64,000 nt of DNA from Nematopogon swammerdamellus (GCA_946902875.1 OX336339.1:2226397-2290396), one strand, 5' to 3'. Counted from the first letter of the stretch, positions 1 through 11,035 are shown. A program made the numbers and translations. The notes: generated from the letters alone by a model not told the origin.

Positions 1-424
1 GCGGGTGTGCGCCCCTCCCGACCGTCGCATCACACCCCGCGCGCTCCAAGTACGAGTGTTGGCCTTGACGCGATAGCACGCTTATCGATGGAGTATTCAT
101 AATATGCGCACGTATTAGTCAATGGCATGTTAATTCATCACTCTTTATGTTATTAACCGACTTCATTTTGTGTGTACAAATAGCAATTTAATATGGATGA
201 AGAAGAAATTGCGAGCACGGGCAATGAGAACAGGGAGAAAAAAGTCGATTATAATTCGTAGGCTAGCCCGCGAAATGGCAAAACGCGTTCTTTCGAAGTG
301 TAAAGATTGGTAAGCAACTAATTATAGAATGATTTCATAATTAATTAATATCGATAGCATAATATCGACTAAATCACTGCACTAGGTCATTCCGTCAACA
401 TTCCTTAAACTTCCTCGGAGCTCT
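1..424. other. Unassigned leading sequence
   Basis: I see no coding signal, tRNA-like fold or known repeat here. The first 60 bases are GC-rich and the rest is AT-rich. Short open frames lack family resemblance. Confidence 0.4.
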
Positions 425-603
425 TGCGTGGTCAGTACATACATCCATACCACACGTATGTAGAGCAATCGGTGTTGAGCTGCGATGGCTCTGATAACTT
501 AACGATCGTTAGTTTCTGTAGTAACCGATATTTGTTCCCATTTCTCGTTATATTGAAGGTGATGTTTCATATTATAATGTCATCACGCTATTTACCTCGA
601 GAA

Positions 604-668
604 TCGGTGTAAGCAGAGTAATCGGTGTGTGCTGCAAGAACTTACCGCACAACACCGACCGCCACCGC
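604..668 (-). mobile_element. S3 SINE tail fragment
   Basis: It contains the reverse complement of the S3 tail words GATTACTCTGCTTAC and CAGCACAACACCGA, which recur in fuller copies at 2969, 4636, 15238, 52053 and 56811. Only the distal tail survives. Confidence 0.5.
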
Positions 669-754
669 AATGCTTCACATTTCAAAAATATTTTCACCGG
701 TGCAGAGTGGTGTGTGTTGCGACAAAGCGTTATGCATCGGTGGTCTTGTTTCAA

Positions 755-1090
755 TCAATACTAATAATAAATATGTAAGGTATGGTCATGGAGTAAGTTA
801 CTTTGTTTTATGAGATATTGCGTTTGTAGACTCTATGTAGGATACTAAAATTAAATTGACGATTTTTAGAAATAATTTCTGTATGTATGTACGTTCCTCC
901 ATAACTCTAAACCGATCATCCGAATTCAATGAAACTTAGTACAAGCACTTTTAACTATACGAGACAAGGGATAAGCTAATAAATTCCGGTTACGCTAAGA
1001 TGTAGCTCCCATAGAGGTACGGTAGCGAGCTTACTTACTTTCTTCTTTAAATACGAATTTCACGCGAGCGAAGCCGCGGGCAAAAGCTAA
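755..1090 (+). mobile_element. HEL, Helitron-like non-autonomous element, copy 1
   Basis: The copy starts TCAATACTAATAATAAAT and ends with GCGAAGCCGCGGGCAAAAG then CTAA. A 5' TC, a 3' CTRR and no terminal inverted repeats fit a non-autonomous Helitron, and I recall similar CTAG-ended elements in Lepidoptera. No Rep/helicase coding is present. The body holds a GTATGTATGTA tract shared by other copies here. Assignment to Helitron is inference; the repeat identity is seen directly. Confidence 0.65.
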
Positions 1091-1117
1091 TACACGAGGT
1101 TGATCAGGAATTAACCA

Positions 1118-1695
1118 TCAATACCTACTAATAATAAATTTGTAAGGGATGATCATGGAGTAAGTTAGTATGTTTTATGAGATATTGTGTTTGTAGATCT
1201 ATGTATGACAATAAAAATAAATTGAAGATTTTTAAAAAACAATTCAGTATGTTTTTTTATTTTTTTTTATTGAAACTGACACGTTTGGCTACATCATCTA
1301 CAACGTCCGTGATGTCAGCCCATAACACCGGGTGAACTAGGTGCCATGTCAGTGCTTCCCCCTTTTGATCGTGCCGACTACACTGAACTGGTCGGAAAAC
1401 ACAAACTATTTACATAGCCGTTTAGACCGACGCGACGTTTCATTCAGTGCGGTGGTGTATGTATGTTCCTCCGTAACTCTTAAACCGATCATCCGAATTC
1501 TATGAAACTTAGTACAGGCACATAACTATACGCGACACAGAATAGGCTAAATACAATTCAGTTCCGGTTACGCTAAGATGTGGCTCTCATACAAACCGAA
1601 TTGTTTCGCGCGCCGAAATAAAGCTACTGTAGCGGGCTTACTTTCTTCTTTATAAATACGAATTTCACGCGAGCAAAGCCGCGGGCAAAAGCTAG
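1118..1695 (+). mobile_element. HEL copy 2, interrupted by a SINE
   Basis: It has the same 5' and 3' ends as copy 1 (ends CTAG) and sits only 27 bp downstream of it in the same orientation. The body is split by an S1 SINE piece at 1251-1456, after which the element resumes at its GTATGTATG tract. Confidence 0.65.
1251..1456 (-). mobile_element. S1/S2 SINE, 5'-truncated, inside HEL copy 2
   Basis: Reverse-oriented tail T: poly-T, then the complement of GTCAGTTTCC, through the CATTCAGTGCGG block where it stops. GTATG flanks both sides, a possible short target duplication. Loss of the head fits 5'-truncated target-primed insertion. Confidence 0.6.
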
Positions 1696-1867
1696 TAACT
1701 AATAAAATTATCGTCCGGTTGTTACAGAGTTGCTCTGTGCGGACGAGAGCAAGGTTCGCCCGACGCCGCGCCGCCGCCACCGCCGCGCGCCGTCCGCGGG
1801 TTGTGCAAAACTTGGAATTTCTTCGCAGCGAAAGCCGCGTTCTCACGGGGCGATATGAATAGTACTA

Positions 1868-2573
1868 AAGCCTGACCAGGAATATATGAGAGCTGTCAAA
1901 ATGGAGCCACTTTTTAGATTTATTTAGCAACATTCAGTATAGTACGCACACATTGAATTGGCCGATGTTTTTATGCAAAATGTACTTTTGCACTGAAATA
2001 CACAATAAGATATACAAAATGTATTTTAATTTAATGCATCTTTTATGTATATTTTGATATCAATGTAAAAAGAACTAGCCTTGACCTTTACATGTTCACA
2101 ACATTTTTTCCATGTATCTGCAGATATGTCCTGGAGCAAAGTGTAAAAATTATTAAAAAAATTATTAATGGACCTTGCTGAAGCACTAAACTTCTTAATA
2201 AAAATTCTAGTTCAGAAAAACTTAACCTAAGCTATTTTTATTCGAACGTTTCGTATTTTTGTAAAGTCAAAAAGTGTTTTTTGTTCAGAACGAATAATAT
2301 TTACGTCCCTCTTTTGTTTGCTATTCGGTAAATAGATGCTTGAGATACACCTAGATAGAACAAAAAATAATTACCTAATTGTACATTACGGCGGCCAATT
2401 CATGACAATCTCACTACAATGACATAACGTTTTACCTAAATGTCATTTCAGGAGCAATTTTGACATTGACAACAAATTATCAAGCACCAAACATGATTGT
2501 GGCCAGTGTAAGAAATTAGTTCCAACGAAATTCCGCAATATGGCGGCCCCTCATATATTCCTGGTCAGGCTTT
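1868..2573. mobile_element. DNA transposon remnant with 25-bp TIRs and TA target site
   Basis: The left end AAGCCTGACCAGGAATATA and its inverted complement at the right end flank 706 bp, and both sides carry the dinucleotide TA. TA duplication suggests a Tc1/mariner-type MITE. No transposase frame survives inside. Confidence 0.65.
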
Positions 2574-2604
2574 ACCTGGTTTTTAAAGAAAAGGATTGAA
2601 AAGA

Positions 2605-2829
2605 ATGGCGGCGCTCCTATTTGCCTCTCGCTCACACAGTATTAAAATAATGACGGCGCTCCTATTTGCCTCTCGCTCACACAGTATTAAAAGAATGGCG
2701 GCGCTCCTATTTGCCTCTCGCTCACACAGTATTAAAAGAATGGCGGCGCTCCTATTTGCCTCTCGCTCACACAGTATTAAAAGAATGGCGGCGCTCCTAT
2801 TTGCCTCTCGCTCACACAGTATTAACGTC
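2605..2829 (+). repeat. 45-bp tandem repeat, five copies
   Basis: Units begin ATGGCGGCGCTCC at 2605, 2650, 2695, 2740 and 2785, exactly 45 bp apart, with one variant (ATGACGG) in the second. Because 45 is divisible by three, several frames on both strands stay open; I regard these as by-products of the repeat. Confidence 0.9.
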
Positions 2830-2968
2830 TGAAGAAAATAAAGTAACAAAATTGTTCGAAGATAAAAATTTGCAAATAAAAATATACGCTATCCAAATAA
2901 AAATTGCATACCGACTGTACGCATCTCTGTATTTTCCATCTCTATCTTTAAATAACCGGGTTATAAAT

Positions 2969-3291
2969 ACATACATGCCGCACACTGTATTCCAACAATC
3001 GGGGTGAGCAGGGTAATCGGTGCTGTCCTGCAAGCACTCTTGTAAATTGCAGCACAACACCGACTAACACGTTTTTATCAATCTATTAGGACAAGATAAT
3101 TATCAAGCAGCAAGTAAGGCACGAAGATCCACCTGCTGCAGGACTCGTTGGAAGGACCGCGCCAAGGTGAGAGGTGGCTAGCCCTTTAGCACGGCACATT
3201 TTCCTTAACCCTTAGTCGCTTTTTACGACATGCGCGGGGAGAGATTCAGTGGGGCAATTTTTTAATACCGGCCCCACACAGTACTATTTCA
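2969..3291 (-). mobile_element. S3 SINE (head H1 plus tail B)
   Basis: Reading the minus strand it begins near GTGTGGGGCCGGTA, passes through the H1 block (CACTG.ATCTCTCCCC, TCGTAAAA.GCGACTAAGG) and ends in the tail B block with CAGCACAACACCGA and TACAGTGTGCGGCATG. It is nearly full length. Confidence 0.7.
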
Positions 3292-3540
3292 AGTACTATA
3301 AACAGTATATTTGAATAGGTCAACATACATTTTGCATTTTTGGGTCAACTTGAATTTACGAATTGAAAGTCAAGTGCAAGTCGTGAGAGAGAACATACTT
3401 TCAATAAAATCTGATCAACATTTTTTCAACTTTTGGCGTCGAGTCGGTTGAATTTATTTCTTCATCGTGCGAGTACAAACATTGTCGAACGTGACAACAG
3501 TCTTTTCAAGTTGAAAGCGAGCACGGTCGCACACGTCTTT

Positions 3541-3975
3541 TTAACCCCCGACGCAAACGGAGGGTTGTTATAAGTTTAACGTGTGTGTGTAAGTGTGTAT
3601 GGGTGTGTCTGTCCGTGGCATCCTAGCTCCCAAACGGATAGACCGATTTGGATGTGGTTATTTTTATTAGAAACCTGGGTTTAATCGGGATGGTTCTTAG
3701 CTATGTTTGTAATCAAGTAACCAATTAATTAATTAATCAAAAAATTAATTATCTTAAAAAGTGGACCGATTTGCATGCGTTTTTTTTAAGGCTTGAAATA
3801 AAAATTAAATTACAAATTTTAAAAATCCCCGACCCTTAAAACGTCAAAAATAAACCGCTAAGTAAATTCCCGCGTAGATCTGAGTTTTAATATTTTATTT
3901 ACTTAGCGGTCCCCCATCTCTTTAAAGTAAGCGGAAATTATTTTTGACATTTTAAGGGGTTTTATTAATTTTTTT
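3541..3975 (+). mobile_element. GT-family interspersed repeat, copy a
   Basis: It starts AACCCCCGACGCAAACGG, carries a GTGTGTGT tract, the conserved block AGCTCCCAAACGGATAGACC, and ends in a fold-back made by CTTAGCGG and its complement with AAATTATTTTTGAC. Seven related copies or fragments occur in the window. The class is not certain; terminal ACCCCCGAC versus GTCGGGGGT gives short inverted ends. Confidence 0.7.
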
Positions 3976-4229
3976 GGCGCCATCTTGGAACGACCGTCCT
4001 GTGGGCTCGATTCATCGGTTCAAGAGACTGAATCATCTGAATCGACTGAATGGTCCCGTGAGAACGTGGCACGTGAGAACTGTAGCGAACGAAACGAGCA
4101 ACAGTGAACCAGTGATAATTAAATTAGAGTGCGCCGGCGCACGCTTTATATTTTTATGTTTAAATGATTTCATCTGACCTCTAGGTAGATCGATTTGGTG
4201 AAATATTCATAAAAATATAGTGTTGAAAT

Positions 4230-4520
4230 CAACGACATTCTACTTCCTGGACGAGCCCTCGTCATATATTTTACCTGTGGAAAGGTGCGATTGGAGTTCT
4301 TCTATATATTGTCAATAATAATTAAAACAGCGTAATTGCGCGAGCGCCTCATACATCACGTTACGTTTCCGCTCTGTGAACGTCGATAGAGTAAGACGGT
4401 TAATTGGCAATTTGATACGTATAAAGGAGACAACGATTGGAGAGTGTGCTGAATGCTCACAAATAGCGCGCCTCAATTCGGTGCGTTGTATGCCACTTCC
4501 CGATAATTTTTAATTCGTTG
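4230..4520 (+). mobile_element. hAT-type MITE, copy 1
   Basis: A 291-bp element with ends CAACGACATTC and complementary AATTCGTTG, flanked by an exact 8-bp duplication GTTGAAAT. The second copy at 17311-17598 lies in the opposite orientation with its own 8-bp duplication. 8-bp duplications are characteristic of hAT elements. It has no coding capacity. Confidence 0.85.
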
Positions 4521-4635
4521 GTTGAAATATAAATTAGTGAACCCGGGCGCGACCGCACGCACGAATCCTTTAAATGCATCGTTAATATATTATATGGTTA
4601 AATATAATATTCTTAAAATTTACGGGTAAAATGAA

Positions 4636-4912
4636 GGGGTAGATAGATAGATAGATAGAAATACTTTATATAACACACGCTGTATCCTGACAATCAGGGT
4701 AAGCAGAGTAATCGGTGTTGTGCTATAAGGACTGTGGTAAATTACAGCACAACACCGACCACCACGTTTAGCACAGTATACGGACAAGACAATTACTATC
4801 AAGCAGCAAGTAAGGCGCACGAAGAACCCACCTGCTGCATGACTAGGTGGAAGGACTGCGCCAAGGTGAGAAGTGGCTAGCCTTTCGCCCTTTAGCGCAG
4901 TATCTTGTCCTT
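4636..4912 (-). mobile_element. S3 SINE copy
   Basis: Reverse-oriented tail B including CACAACACCGA, GATTACTCTGCTTAC and the GTCATGCAGCAGGTGGGTTC block, with a GATAGATAGATA tract at the distal end. Confidence 0.65.
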
Positions 4913-4914
4913 AT

Positions 4915-5070
4915 CCGTATAGAAATACTTTATTGCTCCAAAAAAACATTTTACATAAACAAACAATAAGTAATTTATATGAGGGGCAAAGGCGGACTTA
5001 TCCCTTACAAGGATTTCTCCCAGTCAACCTTTGGATGTTTGAGAGTCGTATGTTGTGAGATATAAGTATG
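4915..5070 (-). mobile_element. LINE 3'-end-like fragment
   Basis: The sequence AGAAATACTTTATTGCTCC followed by a GCAAAGGCGGACTTATCCC block resembles the antisense of LINE 3' untranslated ends that I recall as common in Lepidoptera. There is no coding sequence, so the assignment is tentative. Confidence 0.35.
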
Positions 5071-5239
5071 TAGTAGCAAAAGACTTGAGTGTGGGAATGT
5101 AAAATATTATAAAAGGAAAATAATTATGATAAACTATAATATACACAAAATTACTATTTATAAATTACATTAGATACATATTATGAATTACAGTTTATAT
5201 AATACATAATACCTAAATATATACATACATACTTGTCCA

Positions 5240-5507
5240 TTCAGGATTTTTTAGCTATTGACTTCACACTGACGGAGATAATACAACTTTAAGTGTTTTT
5301 TGAATAACGGAAGCGACTTGCAGTGCGGTATACAGTGAGGTAGTAGATTCCACAGACGAGCTGCGTGCACAGAAAATGAGTTTGTGTAAAATCCAGTTTA
5401 ATGAGTGGAAATGGCAAGATATTATCATCACGGGGTATTTCATTTACAAGAAAAGTTTTCAAAGTTTTTTTTGTTTTCGCTCTATAAACTGTAATACATA
5501 CATACAA
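5240..5507 (-). pseudogene. Decayed LINE C-terminus
   Basis: On the minus strand, frames broken by shifts give the words FSVHAARLWNLLPH and FKKxLK-like pieces, the pattern typical of the extreme C-terminus of several LINE reverse-transcriptase ORFs. The reading frame is interrupted, and I infer a dead copy. Confidence 0.4.
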
Positions 5508-5639
5508 GTGTCAAACTTCGTGTGATTATAGTGCGAACTCTAAAGCAAAACTATAAATAATAAAAACCGCCCAATTACGTGGTGGTACGGAGCCTTCGGT
5601 GCGCGAGTCCCGCTCGCACTTGGCCGGCTTTTAACTAAC

Positions 5640-5940
5640 TATTTCCACCGAATAATTTGTTGAATGTAGTGTGCGGGGGCGTAGGCGGCGCGTGCGCAGT
5701 GGCGCGGGACTGTCGACTCGAATGTTGCAACCCGCATCGGTCGCAGCATACTAACTAACTAACCGACTAACTAGAGGCCGCTTGTCCGTAATCTGTCGCT
5801 TTCAGCACAAAAACTGCCCGGCGAGACCGCGTCTGCAATAACTCGGGCGGAGTGCGCAAGCGACCAACACTCAAGACACACTCGCCAGTCAGTTGGTACC
5901 CGGTACAGTACAGTACAGTTGGTACCAGTTCAGTTTCTTG
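5640..5940 (+). promoter_or_regulatory. CpG-rich promoter-like segment (weak)
   Basis: This is a GC/CpG-rich island in AT-rich DNA. An initiator-like TCAGTT starts at 5889, and an AGTTG resembling a downstream promoter element lies about 27 bases after its A, one base short of the canonical spacing. There is no TATA box and no clear exon follows before the SINE at 5972. Confidence 0.2.
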
Positions 5941-5971
5941 TTTTTTTATACTGACACGATTGGCTACATCA

Positions 5972-6236
5972 GGTGTAGGTCGTAAAAGGCGACTAAGGTT
6001 TATGACTCCCTTCTTATATTACTAGGTGTTAGGGTTTAACCCGCCCGGATTGGTACCACCGCACTGAATGAAAGGTCGGTCGAAACGGCTATGTAAATAG
6101 TTTGTGTTTTCCGTCCAGTTCAGTGTAGCCGACACGACCGAAGGGAAGCGCTGACGTGGCACCAAGTTCACCCGGTGTTATGGTCTGACAACACGGATGT
6201 TGTAGGTGATATAGCCAACCGTGTCAGTTTTCATAA
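5972..6236 (+). mobile_element. S1 SINE, 5'-truncated
   Basis: Starts within H1 at GTCGTAAAAGGCGACTAAGG and continues through the T tail to GTCAGTTTTCATAAAA. It faces an inverted tail fragment at 6247, so the two could fold together. Confidence 0.7.
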
Positions 6237-6246
6237 AAACAAAACA

Positions 6247-6330
6247 AAAATCACCTACAACATCCGTGATGTCTGCCCATAACACCGCGGTGAACTAGGT
6301 GCCATGTCAGTGCTTCCCTTCATATTATGT
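6247..6330 (-). mobile_element. S1/S2 tail fragment, inverted
   Basis: Complement of the T tail (TCACCTACAACATCCGTGAT through CAGTGCTTCCCTTC), lying tail-to-tail with the preceding SINE. Confidence 0.65.
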
Positions 6331-6339
6331 TTCTATTTA

Positions 6340-6505
6340 TGCAAGAAAACTATCGAGCATCAAGTAAGGCACGAAGATGATGAGATGATCAATAACAAAA
6401 AAATAAATTTTTAAAAAAGGCACGAAGACCTACCTGCTGCATGACTCTGTGTAAGCACCGCGCCAAGGTGAGAGGTGGCTAACCTGTCGCCCTTATGCGC
6501 GGGGA
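6340..6505 (-). mobile_element. S3 SINE fragments
   Basis: Pieces of tail B (GCACGAAGACCTACCTGCTG, CACCGCGCCAAGGTGAGAGG) in reverse orientation, partly duplicated and rearranged. Confidence 0.5.
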
Positions 6506-6509
6506 GAGT

Positions 6510-6784
6510 TAAAATTGTAATAGCCATATAAACCGTAAAAGCAAAAATCCATATAAATTGCTATACCTACATAGTTTTGATGCCTTCAAAATGTCGAATA
6601 CGTTGAACACAAATTCAGCACTTCCAATACCGTTTGTACTCGGACACAGCGAGGTGTCCGTCCAGTCACTACAGTTTAACATTCCTCCGGCGGCGGAGGT
6701 TGACCTCGCGCGGACGCAGCGCCGCCTCCGCCGCCGCGACGCAGTCTCCACTCCCTCTCGTATTGTTATCAATACCAATATCAA
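6510..6784. other. Unassigned segment with CpG-rich centre
   Basis: No repeat match elsewhere in the window. Both strands carry ~80-90-codon open frames through a GCCGCC-rich stretch near 6690-6750, but without a recognisable domain, start context or splice sites I do not call a gene. Confidence 0.3.
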
Positions 6785-7196
6785 TCAGTACTAACAATAA
6801 ATCTGTAAGAGATGGTCACGGAGTAAGTCACTTTGTTTTATGAGATTTTACGTTTGTGGACTCTATGTATGATGCTAAAACTAAATTGATTATTCTTTGA
6901 AATATTTTCTGTATGTATGTATGTATGTTCCTCCATAACTCTTAATACTATTTTCAACGTTTGGGAGTCAAAGGGTTAAACTGATCATCCGAATTTGATT
7001 AAACTTAGTACAAGCAGATAAACTATACGGGACACAGGATAAGCTAAATAAATTTTTTTTCCGGTTACGCTAAGATGTGGCTCTCATACAAATCTAATTG
7101 TTCCGCGCGCCGAAATACAGGTACGGTAGCGGGCTTAATAATTTTCTTGTTTTTAAATACGAATTTCACGCGAGCGAAGCCGCGGGCAGTAGCTAG
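6785..7196 (+). mobile_element. HEL copy 3
   Basis: Full-length Helitron-like copy from TCAGTACTAACAATAAA to the terminal GCTAG. The next HEL copy starts at the very next base, giving a head-to-tail pair. Confidence 0.65.
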
Positions 7197-7725
7197 TACT
7201 AATAATAAATCTGTAAGGGATGGTCACAGAGTATATAAGTTACTTTGTTTTATTAGATATTGCGTTTGCGACGAGCATGCATGAAGAACATTAAGGGAGT
7301 CGAAGAGGCGGCAGAGGTGTGTCAGGATCGTGGCACGTGGAGATCCGTTGTCTCTGCCTACCCCACCGGGAAACAGGCGTGACGCTATGTATGTATGTAT
7401 GTATGCGTTTGTAGACTTTGCTGTATGATACTAAAACTAAATAGACGATATTTAGAAATATTTTCTGTATGTATGTATGTTCCTCCATAACTCTTAAACC
7501 GACCATCCGAATTCGATGAAACTTAGTACGAACACATTTTACTATACGTGACATACGATACGCTAAATAAAATTCAGTTTCGGTTACGCTAAGATGTGGC
7601 TTTCATACAAACCGAATTGTACCGCGCGCCGAAATAAAGGTAACGCAGGAACCCAGCTCGGCCTTCTTACTTACAATTTTTTTTAATACGAATTTCACGC
7701 GAGCGAAGCCGCGAGCATAAGCTAG
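7197..7725 (+). mobile_element. HEL copy 4, with LINE insertion
   Basis: Begins TACTAATAATAAATCTG directly after the CTAG of copy 3 and ends GCGAGCATAAGCTAG. A LINE 3' fragment at 7269-7403 interrupts it. Confidence 0.65.
7269..7403 (+). mobile_element. LINE 3'-end insertion with 8-bp duplication
   Basis: The insert is flanked by TGCGTTTG on both sides (7261-7268 and 7404-7411). It encodes, in the plus frame, words such as EEAAEVCQDRGTW and VSAYPTGK that I associate with the C-terminus of lepidopteran LINE polyproteins, and ends in a TATG repeat. The same fragment recurs at 14908. Confidence 0.7.
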
Positions 7726-7890
7726 TCAATAAATAGAATGAGATAGAAGCGGGAATGTGAGAGTGAGTGTGGCGGCACTCTCAATGTCGCCGGCTTGTCC
7801 AGCTGTCTAAGCCAGGGTCGGAGCGCGCGTACCTGCCCGTGGTTCCTCATCTCTAACTTCTTATAAAAGGGAACGTCTGTCTGTATATAT

Positions 7891-8199
7891 TTTTTTTTAT
7901 GAAAACTGACACGGTTGGCTACGTCACCTACAACATCCGTGATGTCAGCCCATAACACCGGGTGAACTTGGTGCCACGTCAGTGCTTCCCTTCGGTTGTG
8001 CCGGCTACACTGAACTGGACGGAAAACGCAAACTATTTACATAGCCGTTTCGATCGACCTTTCATACAGTGCGGTGCTACCAACCCGGGAGGGCTAAAGC
8101 TTACCACCTAGTAATATAAGAAGGGAGTCATATCCCTTAGTCGCCTTTTACGACATACACGAGGAGAGATGCAGTGGAGCTATTCTTTTAAAATACCAA
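7891..8199 (-). mobile_element. S1 SINE, left arm of a head-to-head pair
   Basis: Near-complete S1 in reverse orientation, poly-T end at left, head block at right. It faces the plus-strand S1 at 8212; only 12 bp separate the two heads. Confidence 0.75.
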
Positions 8200-8211
8200 T
8201 ATTTCTTACGT

Positions 8212-8530
8212 ACCGTGTGGGGCCGGTACTTTAAAAGAATAGCCCCACTGCATCTCTCCCCGTGTATGTCGTAAAAGACGACTAAAAGATATGACTCCCT
8301 TCTTATATTACTAGGTGGTAGGGTTTAACCCACCCGGGTTGGTACCACCGCACTGAATGAAAGGTCGGTCGAAACGGCTATGTAAATAGTTCATAGTTTC
8401 CGTCCAGTTCAGTGTAGCCGGCACGACCGAAGGGAAGCACTGACGTGGCACCAAGTTCACCCGGTGTTATGGGCTGACATCACGGATGTTGTAGGTTATG
8501 TAGCCAACCGTGTCAGTTTCCATAAAAAAA
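8212..8530 (+). mobile_element. S1 SINE, full length
   Basis: Starts ACCGTGTGGGGCCGG and ends GTCAGTTTCCATAAAAAA, about 318 bp, which defines the S1 consensus. Together with the preceding inverted copy it forms a ~300-bp-arm inverted repeat. Confidence 0.8.
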
Positions 8531-8877
8531 CAAAAGTGGTTTTCTTCTTATATCTATCTAAAACAAACCGGAACAAACACAATTAAAGGCAACGAATGCG
8601 AACTGACTGAGCGACCTCGGGTGTGGCGGGGGGGCGGGACCTCGACCCCAACGCTTCGGAACATAAGTTGCACAAAAATGTCAACTACATAAAAACTCAG
8701 GAAAAAAAACAGCCAACCGCGAAAGGGCTAGCGAAACACGAGTCAAGCGAAGGTCTCATCGGAAAGTGTATAAGATGGTAAAAAAGTAATACCTAACTAC
8801 TGAAAAATTTCATTCATCATTATTTCATTTCAAATGTGAGAATTTAAAGTAAAAAATAATTATTAATAAGCATACCA
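8531..8877. other. Unassigned AT-rich spacer
   Basis: No gene or repeat recognised. One ~60-codon open frame starts inside the SINE tail and is not credible. Confidence 0.4.
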
Positions 8878-10039
8878 TCAATACTAGTAATAAATCTATA
8901 AGGGATGTTCATTGAGTAAGTTACTTTGTTTTATGAGATACTGCGTTTGTAGACTCTATGTATGATACTAAAACTAAATTGACAAATTTTAGAATTATGT
9001 ATGTTCCTCCATAATTCTTAAACCGATAATCCGAATTCGATGAAACTTAGTACAAGCACTTAACTATACGTAATACAGTATAGGCTAAATCAAATTCAGT
9101 TCCGGTTACGCTAAGATGTGGCTCTCACCAAGGCCGTACCCAGGGGGGGGGGTTTGGGGGGTTGTAACCCCCCCCGAAATAGGTATCCACTATGGCCGGT
9201 GTTCAGAAAATATATTTTTGAGCAGACAAACAATTTAAAATTCCGTGAGAACTTCCAACTAAATCACAACACAAAGGACCACGTGTATTGCATTGGGTTG
9301 GGGCAATAAACATCGGGCTATTTCGGAGGCGCTTATTGTTTCAAGACAAAACATCTGGTTAATGCTACCTACTTCCTAGCTACCCCGCAAGCAGACGACC
9401 AGGTGTAGTAGATAAGAAAGCGAGAGATTGGTTTAGTTATCCACCGTAATTCTTAATTCCGTTACGTTCATAGTGTGTGAATGTACCTACTGACGTTGTA
9501 CACTAGTGAATTTGGAATCTATTTGGTGAGTACATAAATCAGAATTACCTACTTATTAATTTTCATAAATTTTATACAAACTGTTTGATTTAGTATAGCG
9601 ATATACAAGTCAAACTGAGGCCCGTTGGCTTAGCCCAATGGGAGACAGGGTGTTAAGTAGTATTAATTTACAATACTTATCTCTTTGAAATTTTTTGAGA
9701 GGGGTCTGCTAGGAATTCCGATTTGATTAAATAAATAAATAAGTATGAATTTTACTGCGATGTGGAAGGCCGAAGAGCATTTCTTTTTTTTTTCAAGCTT
9801 TTTTTTTATTAGATTTAACGACACAGAATCGTTCTGTACATACAAATCTTAAAAATATGGCTAGAACTATCTGTACTTAAGGCTAAACACAACATGAACA
9901 AAATAATTAAGATACTAAGTAAGCTAAAATTAAAAACTGAAGCCAAAGCTTTATTCACATCCAAGAGAATGTACGAGGTTCTCTCAAGGTGTTTTCCTTC
10001 ACCGGGGTGTTTTATATTTCTAACTATTATGCACGGTCT

Positions 10040-10150
10040 AGGTGCTATGTCAGTGCTTCCCTTCGCCACGACCGAAGGGAAGCACTGACATGGCACCTAG
10101 ATCACCAAGGTAAAATTAAGGATGTTGCAGGTGATGTAGCTAACAGCAGG
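10040..10150. mobile_element. S1 tail pieces in inverted arrangement
   Basis: CAGTGCTTCCCTTCG is followed immediately by its complement CGAAGGGAAGCACTG and the rest of the T tail. It is a short inverted SINE duplication. Confidence 0.5.
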
Positions 10151-10157
10151 TTAAGAT

Positions 10158-10527
10158 AAAAAAAACCGGCCAAGTGCGAGTCGAACTCGCGCACCGAGGG
10201 TCCCGTATCGCCATGTCATGGCTAGCGCCACTCACGCCATCTATGGCGTGTTATGAAATGCTTCATATTAGTTAAATGTCATGATTAGTTAAAATGCTTC
10301 ATAATCTATTCGGTAGATGACTTTTTGGTTTCTTCTATGGGAACCCCTGTGAATTTTTTACTTTTTCTTATTTTTATTATTTTTTGTTATATCGGCCATA
10401 ATAACACATATTATATACCTATTACGGTTCAAGAGATACAGCCCTCGGACGGACGGACGGACGGACGGACAGACAGACGACGTAGGCTTATTAATAGGGT
10501 CCCGTACCGGACACGGAACCCTAAAAA
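10158..10527 (-). mobile_element. R2-family repeat
   Basis: Begins AAAAACCGGCCAAGTGCGAG with the small hairpin GCGAGTTCGACTCGC common to the family (here GCGAGTCGAACTCGC), and ends GGAACCCTAAA after a GGAC repeat tract. Reverse orientation relative to 13715, 42688 and 44615. Confidence 0.7.
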
Positions 10528-10713
10528 ATCGTGTAACAAAAGAATTCGAATTTTTTAGCTAACATTATTAATTAATTAACATATATCCGAAACTAAATAG
10601 CTTTCGCTGAAAATGTTTTATTTAAAAGAAAAAACATTTTTACTTTCTCCATACATTTTTAAATACCTATTCCTGAAATATAAGGGTGAAGATCTTTTTT
10701 TTGCCCCAAGTGG

Positions 10714-11035
10714 TTTTTTTTATGGAAACTGACACGGTTGGCTACATCACCTACAACATCCGTGATGTCAGCCCATAACACCGGGTGAACTTGGTGCCAC
10801 GTCAGTGCTTCCCTTCGGTCGTGCCGGCTACACTGAACTGGACGAAAAACACAAACTATTTACATAGCCGTTTCGACCGACCTTTCATTCAGTGCGGTGG
10901 TACCAACCCGGGCGGGTTAAACCCTACCATCTAGTAATATAAGAAGGGAGTCATATCCCATAGTCGCCTTTTACGACATACACGGGGAGAGATGCAGTGG
11001 GGCTATTCTTTTAAAGTACCGGCCCCACACGGTAC
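10714..11035 (-). mobile_element. S1 SINE, full length
   Basis: Complete S1 in reverse orientation from the poly-T to GGCCCCACACGGT, inside the hAT element. Confidence 0.8.
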
